Source: Bugulina stolonifera (lineage: Eukaryota > Bryozoa > Gymnolaemata > Cheilostomatida > Bugulidae). From it: 64,000 bases of DNA. The position numbers and the translations under genes are program-made. The notes beneath the pieces were generated by a model. That model did no database searches, was not told where the DNA came from, and saw only the letters and a program-made list of their open reading frames with translations. Where the stretch lies: assembly GCA_935421135.1 (NCBI GenBank), contig OW285194.1, positions 4,676,876 through 4,740,875 of the forward strand. The letters run 5' to 3'. Shown here piece by piece: positions 1 through 15,900 of this stretch; positions within the stretch are counted from its first letter, which is position 1; each line of letters begins with the position of its first letter.

Positions 1-2567
<2,567 letters not shown>

Positions 2568-3994
2568 GGTAGTATGGAGCCCACACTATTTGAGGTTATG
2601 GTAGGGGTGGTACTGTTTACGCACCTACCATTAGCTGGCTATGTTAGCTATGTGCAGTTGGAACCTCCATTTTGTAATGTGGGGTTATCCTATATTAACA
2701 CAATATCTCTAGTCCACTACTAGTAACTCTTCTATCAGTCCACTTTATTCGTATTTGTACAGAAATAGACTCATTGACTATCTCATGCTTTCTATTCTAG
2801 CTCTTATGTAATTCATAGTTCAACCTGTTATGCATGTATATTATTGCATCATTATATACCAGCAAACATATTCTGTTGCGAGATTATATTTTATACGTAA
2901 CTTAAGAATTTTCCTAATAAATTATTTTTATCTCTGTAGAACTCGTATTTTATTACTTGTTTTTAAATAATTCTTGCCATCACTTGCACTTGTGGGAAAA
3001 GGCTCAATTCCAAGCAGGTACAACATTTGGTTCATTTATTCCCTTGTGCACAGCCACATGTACATGACTGGTGGAGTTTCCTTCCTAGTTAATAAAAGGG
3101 GAAGCAAGGAAAACCACCGAACTTGCCGTAGGTACTGACCCAAGTTGGAAGTTGTGCTCTCCCGAATTGAGAGAGGACAACTTATAATGACTGATAATTC
3201 ATGAGCTCTTTCAGTTTAGATTTACTGTATATATATATATATATATAGACTAACTTACAGAGATGAGATTTGTAACGCTGAAGCAATGGTAGCAAGTTGT
3301 AAAACAGTTTTAATACTCTTTATTTGACTAAACTTTCACCATTCTCTTGTGAAATATAGTTATAACATAAATATTTGGGGTATAATATTTATAAATTGAA
3401 GTCTTACACCATCTTAGAACAAAGAAAAAATATTGCAAACGGTACAAGTACATATCCTTTATAATAAATAATGGTTAAGTAAAATATAAATTAATATTAC
3501 ATACAATTCATCTAAATAGTTAAACATGGGAATCAAAGAATAATATAATATGCATAGTATGCACCATCTATATATGCACAGATTAACACAATAATGAAAA
3601 TACTAAGAGTACTTCGGAATGCTGCTGAGTGGTCCCAAAATTGTATCCGCATGGATTTCTATCAGCTATAGTACACATATATGATATGATATAGCACCAT
3701 AAATGTCACTTCATGTTCTCAAATCTATCATGAGCTTTCACTACCAGAAGAAGTGAATATAATTTTGACATAAAAGAACAAACAGGTGAGTGATATCTCT
3801 GGCATAGAGGAACAGGTGGGTGATATTTCTGGCATAGAGAAACAGGTGGGTGATATCTCTGGCATGGAGGAACAGGTGAGTGATATCTCTGGCAAACAGG
3901 AACAGGTGGGTGATATCTATGGCATAGAGGAACAGGTGACTGATTGATTATCTTGGCTTACATGATCAGATGGTTGCATAAACCCAAACTTGAC
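2568..3994. other. Intergenic stretch, RAB4 to VPS39 (convergent)
   Basis: AT-rich with no supported gene. It holds the RAB4 3' UTR, a TA microsatellite at about 3228-3246, a small palindrome around 3150-3190 (AAGTTG..CAACTT arms) and a 33-bp tandem repeat at 3778-3945. The two flanking genes end toward each other here. Confidence 0.6.
3778..3945. repeat. 33-bp tandem repeat, about 5 copies
   Basis: Units start AACAGGTGRGTGATATCTCT and continue GGCATAGAGG. It lies just downstream of the VPS39 stop codon. Each unit contains CAG|GTGRGT, a good donor consensus on the plus strand, although no plus-strand gene is visible here. Confidence 0.85.
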
Positions 3995-6900
3995 TCAGTC
4001 ATCTTCACCACTATTTAGGCAACTCAAATGGGCAAAACGATTTCCTGAATGTCTGACGAAAGAGCTACAAAATATTTCAAAGTTTGAACTTGGCACATTG
4101 CCAGCATCTAAATTTACGCAATCAACAAGGAGAGTGTGTGTATAGGTAGACTAATGCAGCATTCACAGTGAAGGGAAGTACATGTAATTGAATATGTACC
4201 AATGAAGGTTAAGTCCTATGAACATGCCGATGTGTACCCACATAAGAATACTCTTATGAACATACTGACATGTCGATGTACCTACCTGGTACTAATCTTA
4301 TTCTGGCAGACAAAACAGGTGCTTTTTTCGGTTATTGTAAATTTAACCCTCTCACACATAATCCTCGAGCGCTCCATCTAAACATAAACCATAGTACTAA
4401 ACATAAACCATAGTACTAAACATAAACCATAGTACTAAACATAAACCATAGTACTAAACATAAACCATAGTACTAAACATAAACCATAGTACTAAACATA
4501 AACCATAGTACTAAACATAAACCAGTGGTTGTGCTATTGCATTCACATAGTACTAATGGGACCACTCTGTACATGAGTATGTGGTGATTAATACAGGAAC
4601 ATAGTAACATAGAGCAGGTACATAGTAACATAGAACAGGTACATAGTAACATAGAACAGGTACATAGTAACATAGAACAGGTACATAGTAACATAGAACA
4701 GGTACATAGTAACATAGAACAGGTACATAGTAACATAGAACAGGTATATAGTAACATAGAACAGGTACATAGTAACATAGAACAGGTACATAGTAACATA
4801 GAACAGGTACATAGTAACATAGAACAGGTATATAGTAACATAGAACAGGTACATAGTAACATAGAACAGGTACATAGTAACATAGAACAGGTACATAGTA
4901 ACATAGAACAGGTACATAGTAACATAGAACAGGAACATAGTAACATAGAACAGGTATATAGTAACATAGAACAGGTACATAGTAACATAGAACAGGTATA
5001 TAGTAACATAGAACAGGTACATAGTAACATAGAACAGGTACATAGTAACATAGAACAGGTACATAGTAACATAGAACAGGTACATAGTAACATAGAACAG
5101 GTACATAGTAACATAGAACAGGTACATAGTAACATAGAGCAGGAACATAGTAACATAGAACAGGTATATAGTAACATAGAACAGGTACATAGTAACATAG
5201 AACAGGTATATAGTAACATAGAACAGGTACATAGTAACATAGAACAGGTACATAGTAACATAGAACAGGTACATAGTAACATAGAGCAGGTACATAGTAA
5301 CATAGAACAGGTACATAGTAACATAGAACAGGTACATAGTAACATAGAACAGGTACATAGTAACATAGAACAGGTACATAGTAACATAGAGCAGGTACAT
5401 AGTAACATAGAACAGGTACATAGCGACATAGAACAGGTACATAGCGACATAGAACAGGTACATAGTGACATACATACAACAGGTACATAGTGACATACAT
5501 GCAACCGGTACATAGTGACATACATACAACAGATACGATTTGTTACAAATAAATTGGTGACAAGTAAATGCTAGCAGGTCTTCTCCCCATTTTATCATCT
5601 TTTAATGTTCTGGTAGCTTGTAAAGCACTCGCCATAGTTGTGTGTAATTTGATACCACCAATTGACCATCAGTATGCATGTATAATTATGTAGACATACA
5701 TATTATTATTCTGTACACAGTTAAACAATAACATAATAGGCATATTCGGATATTGCATCGTACAAGCTTATAAATAGCAATCTGCGGCAATAACAATATA
5801 TTTTATTCAATAATATAACGCTAGCTAGCTATAACGCTAGGTTAGGCATGCCTGGTAATAATACTTATCGTAAACTACTGGAAGTCCCTACCAAATCAAG
5901 CATTAGTCGCGCCTGAACACTCAAGTTGTGTTCGGATATTTGAAGCAGTTCTATATAAACCAGTAAAATTTCCAAATAGGCCTATTATGTAAGCTACATG
6001 TAAGTATATTTACACGTAGGTGTTATAGTTAGTTGGAAAGACGGGTGGGTCAATAACATACCGTCATTTTCTCTGATCTTAGAAGATTCCTAACCATGAC
6101 ATTCTGTCTGTTCATTATTGCCCCTTTCTCAATCACATTCTCCATATAGGGTAGAAGATCAGAGAGAGGGAAATCATCTGGTATTAAATCCAGAACCTGA
6201 AACACAAAACATGAATATATGTGCCAAAATCGTAACAACAGAGATTTCTAGAACATCTTCCATAATATAAGATATTGTGTCCTTGTGCAATTCTCGCTGT
6301 CTTAGCAGTTTAAACATGCTTTTCAGTAAATATACAATATGGTCAAGATGTGCCCTTAGGCTAAGCTATGCTTATGACGTGCTAAACAGTGCAGGCCGAG
6401 TATACATTATATCAAAAGGTATTATATCGTGTTACTAAGCAATTACCACACAATATACGTTACATGTAATACAAATATAAGATGTAACCGGGTAGTCACC
6501 TTTCGACTGTCCAGTTTATGAGAATGTTGTCTAAGGATGGCAAGGGCAGACATATGATTGTGTTGAGTGTCCTGCAGGGCATAGTGAGGACCGTACAGTT
6601 GTCTGGCATCTACGAGAGAGTCCAACGGCCGCAGGTAATAGCTCAGTAAATGTACATATACCTGTGCCAGAAAGAGTTACACGGATTAGTCATATACCTG
6701 CACACCGTATATCATATATTCATATAATCATATACCAATATACAAAGTATACAATACATGTATGATAGTCTGTATTGAATTGAAATTCACTAAAAAATTT
6801 TCCCGTGTCTGACTAGAAAAAAATTGCAGTTAATTAACTTTGATTAATTTTGTACATTAGGATTATATTATCCATTTGCTATATTTTTTATCTAATAATT

Positions 6901-9900
6901 TAGTTATAATAGTATAATAAATACATGTACATATTACATGTTTATGTAGGAGACTAGAATGTCGGCATATATATCGTATATCGTTACTCACATCGCTATC
7001 TCCAGGCTTGTCCTTGTTGTAGTATTGTTTACAGTAGGCTTCAGCCAGCTCTACTCTCTGTAGTATGTGTACATATATAAACAGTGCTTGTTTATGGTGA
7101 CCACACCTACCCAATAGTACCGCTCTCTCTTCATGGAAATCTATAGGAATATATACATCACATATAGTGAACTTTGTTATGTTTCAGTGTGTAGGTACAG
7201 CTGAAACCAACATTGACAATTGAATGTCTAAATACTTCTTTGTGTGCAGAACTTCTAGTTTATTGTATATAAATAACAAGCTATAATATTTAGCTGAACT
7301 AGACTAGCAATGTGTGGTTACATGTATCTTGAATACTGACATATTAGTAACTGAACTAAAATTGGAACTGGCCTGCTTATATACTAGTTGCTATAGAATA
7401 TTCTAGAATCTGTGATTCAGCAAGTATAAGAATGTTCTAGGCCATTCCAGTAAATCCTATGTAACACTACTGTAAGTAAACAAAAGTATGATTCATTGTC
7501 ACATCTCACTAGTGCGTGCTATTATTAGAACATAAATAAACAATAAATAGTGATAGTACATATCACTCCTCCCGCACTAGCTTGAGTACCACAGTTAACA
7601 TTAGTATTTTGAACTGTCATAGAAATCGGGTCTCTTTCTGTTTCGACTTGGGTATCTTGGTCTGTCTGGTGATTTTGATGTGGTAGCTGGAACTGTGACA
7701 TCAGTAGTGATATTAGGCGAAATCTGGTCTAGTGTCTCCAGTCTCGGTTGTAACTGATTTACATGTCTTTTCCAAATACCTCTGTCGGTTCGTACTCGGA
7801 ACAGCATGTTGCCAAGTTGATTGATTATCTTTCCTGGAAGCCATTTTGGTCCCGAACTGTAGTTTCGTGCGTAAACCAAAGAGTTTGCAGTGTACTGCGT
7901 AGTCAATCTTGATGTCTGCTGTGAAGGAGTGTTGTCCTGTTTCTCCATGGGATTCATCAATGAGAGTAAACTGCGTGGCTGTCTTCCATGAAGAATTTCA
8001 GCAGGTGACTTCCAGTCCAAACTTGGATGAGGTAGGCATCTGTATGTTGCAAGGAACATTTGTAAAGATGTCTTCAAAGGCATTCCTCCCGCACAATTCT
8101 TCTCAACGCCCTTCTTGAGCGACTGGATGAATCTCTCAGCTTCCCCATTTGAAGCAGGGTGAAATGGAGGTGAAGTCATGTGCCTTATGCCATAGTTCAT
8201 GCAGAATTCTTGAAATTCCTTTGCGGTGAACTGAGGTCCGTTATCAGTGACAATGGTTTCTGGTAAGCCTTCCATAGTGAAAATGTGATGTAGTATAGCT
8301 ACAGTGTCTGTTGTAGTTGTCTTTCCAACATCTAGTATTGCCACATATGGGTATCTGGAGTGGGCATCAATACAAGCAAGCCACATTTTTCCCTTGAATG
8401 GTCCAGCAAAATCAAGGTGGATGCGCTGCCAAGGTTTATGCGTCTGGGGCCAGCTGGTGTAGGTACAAGCTGGGTTATTAGCCGTCTCCTGACATGGTTT
8501 GCACATCTTGACTGCCTGCTCAATGTCCGTGTTAATGGTTGGCCACCATGCGTAGCGACGCGAGAGCTGTTTCATTCTTACCACACCCCAGTGTGATGTG
8601 TGCAGCAGATCAAGAGCTCTGTTGACTAGAGAACTTGGAATCACAACCCTTGTGTGGCTGTCTCGCTGCAGGAGTAATATGTCATCATGTACGAATAATG
8701 ACTCTCTCATATTCCAGAACGAACGGAGATGTTCTTTGTTAGACGGAAGTTTAAGTGGCCAACTTCCACTGTTAATGTAGTGCATGACATCTTTTAGTGA
8801 AGAATCCTTCTGTGTGTGCTCTCGAACCAGCCTGGAGTCGAGTAAACACGCGTCGATATCTTCTTGGATTACGTGTGATATTTCAACACTTTCTTGTAGC
8901 TCCTGTTGATCAAACTGAATATCAGGTCCTTGTGGTAATCGTGAGAGTCCATCAGCATTACCGTGTTGCCTTGTGGGTTTATGGCGGATATCGTACTGAT
9001 ATGCCATGAGTGTAAGTGCCCAGCGCTGTAAGCGTTGTGCTGTGAGCACTGGTACGTTCTTGTTTGGAGAGAAGATGGCTAAAAGAGGTTCATGATCTGT
9101 AACGAGTGTGAACTTTCTTCCATAGAGATACTGTCGGAACTTGGTTACTCCATAGATAATTGACAAAGCCTCCTTTTCTATCTGGGAGTACTTCTTCTGG
9201 TGTTCATCTAGTGTCTTGGATGCATGAGCTAATGGTCTCTCCACTCCATCTTTCTCTTGCATTAGAACTGCTCCAATACCGTACTGTGAAGCGTCGGTCG
9301 CAAGTATTAGAGGTTTAGACTCGTCATAATGAGTAAGCTGGGTAGCCCGAATAACATCATTCTTGAGTGTATTGAATGCTAGATCACATACGGAACTCCA
9401 CTCGAACTCTGCACCGTTGTGTAAGAACTTGTAGAGAGGTGCAGCTTTCTTGGATAGATTGCTTATGAACCTGCCATAATAATTAATCTTACCCAGGAAT
9501 GCCTGTAGTTCCTGGACGTTTTGAGGACGAGGTAGCTGTCTTACGGCGTCTATAGCAGAGTCAGATGGTCGTTTACCATCTTTGTCAATGATATGCCCAA
9601 GGTATTCCACTGAGCTTTTGAAGAATTCACATTTCTCTTCTCTGATACGAAATCCGTACTCCTCGAGTCTTGCCAGCAGCTTTTCTAAATTTCTCCAGTG
9701 TGTCTCCTGGTCACTGCCGGTAACTATAAGGTCATCAAGGTAGGCTGCTACTCCTGGAAGGTCAGCAATCATAGTGTCCATGCATCGCTGAAATTGTGCT
9801 GGGCTGGAAGCAACGCCAAAGCACATTCGGTTGTAGCGGAAGAGTCCAAATGGTGTGTTAATTACACAAAGCTTCTTAGCATGATCTTGGAGCTCTATTT

Positions 9901-12900
9901 GAAGATAGGCATCTGCCAGGTCGATCTTCGAAAAGTGTGTTCCGCCTCTTAACTTTTCCAGAAGTTCATCTAGTTTGGGTAGAGGGTGTTGGTCAATGGA
10001 AATCTGTTGGTTGAGCAGCTTGAAGTCACCACATATTCGAACTTTTCCATTCGGTTTAGAGACTGCTACAATTGGTGCAGCATATTCGCTGTAGTCTACA
10101 TGTTCCAACACGCGTTCTTGTACCAAACGTTCCAGTTCTTCTTTTACTGCATCACGTCGAGAGAAAGGTACGTCCCGAGGTTTGAAGAATACTGGTTTAG
10201 CTTGTGGTTTGAGATGAATGGGTGCTTTCATCTTAGTGCATAGCCCAAGACCTTGTTTGAATACATTGGAGTATTTCATAGATAGCTTGGCTAGTCTATC
10301 TTGAATTGTTGCAGATTGTTGGGAGTTGTCAGCTACTGTCTGTGTATGCTCCCTTGGGATTGAGCCTAGTGCAGCAAGCCCTTGATGTGACAGTCCGAAG
10401 TTGTCACTCCAGTCTAATCCAAATAGATTAGTGCCATGTGGATCATCTACGACGAGTAGTTTGAGATTTTTCTTCTCCTGTTGACCTACTTTAACGTCTA
10501 TGGTGCATTCTCCTTTTACACGTAGTTTCCTGTTTCCATACCCTGTGAGTTGTGTAGAAACAGGGGTGATGGTGGGTGAACCTAGCTGTTTGTAGCCTTC
10601 CAAACCAACCATGGAGCATGTTGCACCTGTGTCCCACTGGAACCTGGTGGGTCTACCATTGATTTGAGTGCGGATCCAAATTTGTTTGCCGATCCGTTCA
10701 AACACCTGATGAGCATTTGCGCTGTAGGGTTGAGTTGGAGAGTAGTGAAAGACGCTGCACACTGACTCTCTTACTGTGTTTGTTAAGGAGTGGTCGCCTT
10801 TACTTCTGGGTTTTGTTTTCTCTGACTGACATACAGAAGCGATGTGTCCCTTTTTGTTGCACGTTTTGCATACAAATTCTCTACAAGGACAGTCTTGTCT
10901 GTCATGTTTAGTATGACAGCCAGGGCAGGATTTGTACTTCCCTGGTAACTTTGAAGATGTTGGTTTTGTACTTCCAACATGTCTCTTCTGTTTGCTATGT
11001 CGATAGTTTCCTGACATCTTGTTGACAGAAGCAGGAGAGGTCTGACTGGAGTCACCTTTGAGTACCTTGTCCGTCTCTGTAGTACGAACGTATGTAGCTG
11101 CCTTCTTGAGAACATCATCAAGAGTGGGGTCAGCGTCAAGCAGACATTGGCGTCTGGCATCTGGATGTGGTGTCTCCTTGATAATGACGTCACGTATCTG
11201 ATCGTCAACATAGCTTTGGTTGCATGATCCGTTCTTACACGCGAACCTGCAATCTCGTGCTAGTCCTCGAAGTTCTGCGGCCCAGTCAGCGTACGACTGA
11301 CCTGGTTTCATTTTACACTGGTAGAATTCATATCTTGCAGCTTGAACATGAGTAGTGTCAATGAAGTGCAATGAAAGTTTCTCTGTCAACTCACCATATG
11401 TCTTGGTAGAAATGTCCTCTGATCCAAACAAATTAGTGAGTAAATCATAGGTGGTGGAACCTACCCATGACAGAAGGCATGCGCGTTTCTGTTGGTCATC
11501 AGTGACTTTGTAGACTGAGAAATGTTGATTGAAACGCTCCAGGTAAACTTTCCACTTCTCCTTTTCTCTGTCGAATGCTTCAAATTTCGGTATTGTAGAA
11601 GCGTTCTCTGTCTTGAGAGTTGTCTGCTCTTTAGTCTTAAGCATCTCAATAAATTGTTGTTGGAATGTTATTTGTTGCTGCTGCATAGCATCCAGTATAG
11701 CTTTTATGCTGTCATCCATACTTCCAGTTGAGGTTTAATCCAGTGAAGTGTGTGTGTGTTAGATCCCACTGTGTGTGTGTTGGATCCCACTGTGTGTGTG
11801 TTGGATCCCACTTCTGACACCAGTTGTTATGTTTCAGTGTGTAGGTACAGCTGAAACCAACATTGACAATTGAATGTCTAAATACTTCTTTGTGTGCAGA
11901 ACTTCTAGTTTATTGTATATAAATAACAAGCTATAATATTTAGCTGAACTAGACTAGCAATGTGTGGTTACATGTATCTTGAATACTGACATATTAGTAA
12001 CTGAACTAAAATTGGAACTGGCCTGCTTATATACTAGTTGCTATAGAATATTCTAGAATCTGTGATTCAGCAAGTATAAGAATGTTCTAGGCCATTCCAG
12101 TAAATCCTATGTAACACTACTGTAAGTAAACAAAAGTATGATTCATTGTCACATCTCACTAGTGCGTGCTATTATTAGAACATAAATAAACAATAAATAG
12201 TGATAGTACATATCAAACTTACACCTTACTAGTAATACTTACACCTTACTAGTAATACTTACACCTCACTAGTATACTTACACTTCACTTACATACTTAC
12301 ACCTCACTAGTATTAATACTAACACTTCACTTACATACTTACACCTCACTAATTATACTAAATATACTTACATCTCACTAATATACTTACATCTCACTTA
12401 TATACTTACATTCATAAGGGAATAGCCTGATCAGCTGTCCAGCTCTGTAATATTTTGAAGCGTTGAGGAAATTAAGAAGTTGTCCTCTCAACTCACCAAG
12501 CTCCCCGGGTTCACGCCCTGCAGGAGCTGGAATCTGACCTAGATATAATATTAGTATTATATAGTAACACCATACCTTTTGGTAGACTAGATACATATAA
12601 TATTATATAGGAACAGCATACCTTCTGGTAGACTGACTAGATACGTATAGTATTATATAGTAACAGCATACCTTCTGGTAGACTAGATATAATATAGTAT
12701 TATATAGTAACATCATACCCTCTGGTAAACTAGATACATATAGTATTATATAGTAACAGCATACCCTCTGGTAAACTAGATACATATAGTATTATATAGG
12801 AACAGCATACCTTCTGGTAGACTGACTAGATACGTATAGTATTATATAGTAACACCATACCTTCTGGTAAACTAGATACGTATTCCTCCAATAAGGGAGT

Positions 12901-15900
12901 TATCTCCTCCCTGTAACAGTTGACTAGCTGGTCATGATAATCACTAGACTCTTGTTTCCACTCCTCAATCACATGTCTCTGTGTCAAACACAAACATAGT
13001 ATACAGTAGAGGGGTGTGTCCAGCAGAGAGAGGTGTGTCCTATACAGAGGGGTGTGTCTAGTACAGAGGGGCGTGTCCTATACAGAAGGGTGTGTCTAGT
13101 AAAGAGGGGTGTGTCTAGTAGAGAGGGGTGCGTCTAGTAGAGAGGGGTGTGTCTAGCATAGAGAGGGGCGTGTCTAGTAGAGAGGGGTGTCTAGTAGAGA
13201 GAGGTGTGTCCTACAAAGAGGGGTGTGTCTAGTAGAGAGGGGCGTGTCTAGTAGAGAGGGGTGTGTCTAGCATAGAGAGGGGTGTGTCTAGTAGAGAGGT
13301 GTGTCTAGTAGAGAGGAGTGTGTCTAGTAGAGAGGGGCGTGTCTAGTAGAGAGGGGTGTGTCTAGTAGAGAGGGGTGTGTCCTATACAGAGGGGTGTGTC
13401 TAGCAGAGAGGGGTGTGTCCTATACAGAGGGGTGTGTCTAGTAGAGAGGGGCGTGTCTAGTAGAGATGGGTTGTATAGCATAGAGAGTCAAGTCTACCAC
13501 AGAGAGGTACTCTCACTGATACCATTATGCATACGTTAGCAGAAACTAGAATTACCAGGTAAGAGAGAACCAGTCGGTTTCCATCAGTCAAGTTTCGGAG
13601 GAAATCAACCACTTTCTCTACAGGAAGTCTTTGTTCTTTCTCAAGCAGCTCATCGGTGAAGATCTACAATGAAAGATTTTATAATATGAATCCAAGCCTC
13701 AGTTCTCAGAAGTCCTTGGCCCATGTACAAACGGATGAAGTAAAGACATTATTACTTACAGAAAGGCCTTTGGTAGGATCAGCTTTGATGACCCACACAG
13801 AATAGTTGAAGATAATCCTTGACTGTGATTTGTCTAACTTTTGTAGATAGTCGACAGTTCGATCCACACCTTTGAGAGAGCTGGGTGCATTGTTTGATTG
13901 GGATTGTTGGAGTAGCAGGTTCAATGCTGAAACAATCAATTGACATGCACACACACACACTTACATACGAGTTACAAGAACATATATGTACAGGTATATG
14001 CCTACTCGTATTTTATATATACCATCGAATCGTTCAACACATCAATATGGTGATAGAAATTTGTGTAGTTGAAGTTGTCCGTTTATTTTTAAACCATATT
14101 TGCCGATAACATTACCAGCAATTTACAATGAGGAGAATCTACGCCTGCACAATGTGTATCGTAATGGAACCTGCCTAGTTACATGTACATGCATATAATA
14201 TTGATATATGTGTACATTGTACAGTTTAATGTACTATAATAATAATGTAGAGTAGTTATCTCCACCTACCCTTTTCATGCAACTGTTTAGTCTCATAGAG
14301 TATAATAAGTTCATCAAGCTTATCATTGGCCTTGAGCACTGTCTCACTCTCCTCTATGTGACAGTTGTTGTCCTTGAGTCTGAGTAACGGGGCGACGAGG
14401 GCGTCATTTATCTACGTAATAATTAGACAGTATAATTACGTATATATAAGTATACATAATAGTAAATAATGTCCATGGTGACAAAACACAATTCTTTAAC
14501 ATGGCTGCCCAATAGTAGAGCTAGTCGAGGGGCCACCACATGACCACCGTATTCATACGAGACACAGTAGAGTCTGACTCACCTGTAGGTAACACTTGAG
14601 CAGGGTTGTGTCTATAATCTGACTCAACTGTTTACGGCTCTTCAACGATTTACTCCCCTCCACTAGGGGCTCTGTATACACTTCCTTTACCCCCTTCTCT
14701 AATTTAGCTAGCTCCGCCCGTTTCTAGATAAAAATATAATAGTACATAAGTAGTGAGTTATGTATATTGGACATAATACACACCACTGACTAGAAGGTAT
14801 TCTATATATTATTTATATACAGTGAAACTTGCTTAATTCAAACTCCAAAGGACCACCATAATTGGTTTGAATTAGGCCTGAGTTTGAATTGTAAGAGCAC
14901 TTCACTTAATTGAAGTCATTATATAGCGCTCATCAGAGACCATGGTTAATAGTTTGAACTACAAAGTTTTTGAATTATCCGAGGCTGAATTAAGCAAGTT
15001 CCACTGTTTAAATTTACGTGAACTATTAATATTATTTATTCAGATGCCATTGTAGAAAGCAGACTGGCTGCCAATTGGTCAGTTTTGTATAATGATTGTT
15101 GTGAAGCCATACTTGTATCCAACTAAAATCTCTTAACAATCAGAGGACTGATGGTCTAGTGGTACATTAAGCAATCGAACCGATAACACCTGCACCAATC
15201 CGTTAGTGCAGGTGATACCGAGTTCGATCCCCACACTGCCACTTGGCCTGAAGTTCTCTTTTTTGTTTTTTCCCACCTCAATGACCTCGTATTCTAGTCT
15301 AATGTCAATTACTAGCCATGTTTATATAAAACAGAAATATATAATACATTTATTACACACTAGACTACACTAAAATCAATATTATTCACTGCATTACTAA
15401 TCACTATACGGCACTACAGTGGAACTTGTTTAATTCAAACTCCAAGAGACCGCTATAATTGGTTTAAATTAGGCCAAGTTTGAATTATGTGATCCCTCAT
15501 TTTGAATGTACATGTATATAATGCGCCTAAGCGGCGTGAAGTCTGAATTACAGATGGTAAGTGTGAATTATTTGAAGCCATTTATATAGTGCTCATCAAG
15601 TTTTTGAATTATATGAGGTTTTAATTAAGCAGGTTCCACTATACACTATATAGTACATACTATATACTATATATACTGTAAGGTAGTACTGTACATTGTA
15701 TATATCCTATACATAGTTATATATACACACACCACTGTAAGATAGTTTATATACTATATACTATTCATGTACACATACACACCACTGTAAGGTAGTCTAT
15801 CAAGGAACCCAAGGAATTCTCTCTATCTGATCCATGGAAATCCTCAACATTTCTGGGGTATCTGATTCTGTTTCTGAACTCCCAAGGTAGTAGGTCTGCG

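Larger units (their letters stand above)
7170..12220 (-). mobile_element. Complete young Ty3/Gypsy LTR retrotransposon
   Basis: Two 391-bp LTRs that look identical flank one intact gag-pol frame. The 5-bp target-site duplication AACTT is at 7170-7174 and 12216-12220. A primer-binding site and polypurine tract are in place. It is inserted in VPS39 intron 15 in the same orientation as the gene, with the left LTR 34 bp from the exon 16 boundary (7140). Identical LTRs plus an unbroken ORF mean a very recent insertion. Confidence 0.96.

Noticed and set aside
4592..5465. CRISPR array
   Set aside because: Copies are directly adjacent with no unique spacers, and the DNA is animal nuclear DNA.
4473..5598. 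Three minus-strand open frames of over 300 codons with Cys- or Tyr-rich heptads
   Set aside because: They arise from a 21-bp intronic minisatellite lacking stops; no splice or family support.
15130..15250. Functional tRNA gene
   Set aside because: It is part of a longer interspersed repeat with a second copy at 42370-42668; stems are imperfect.
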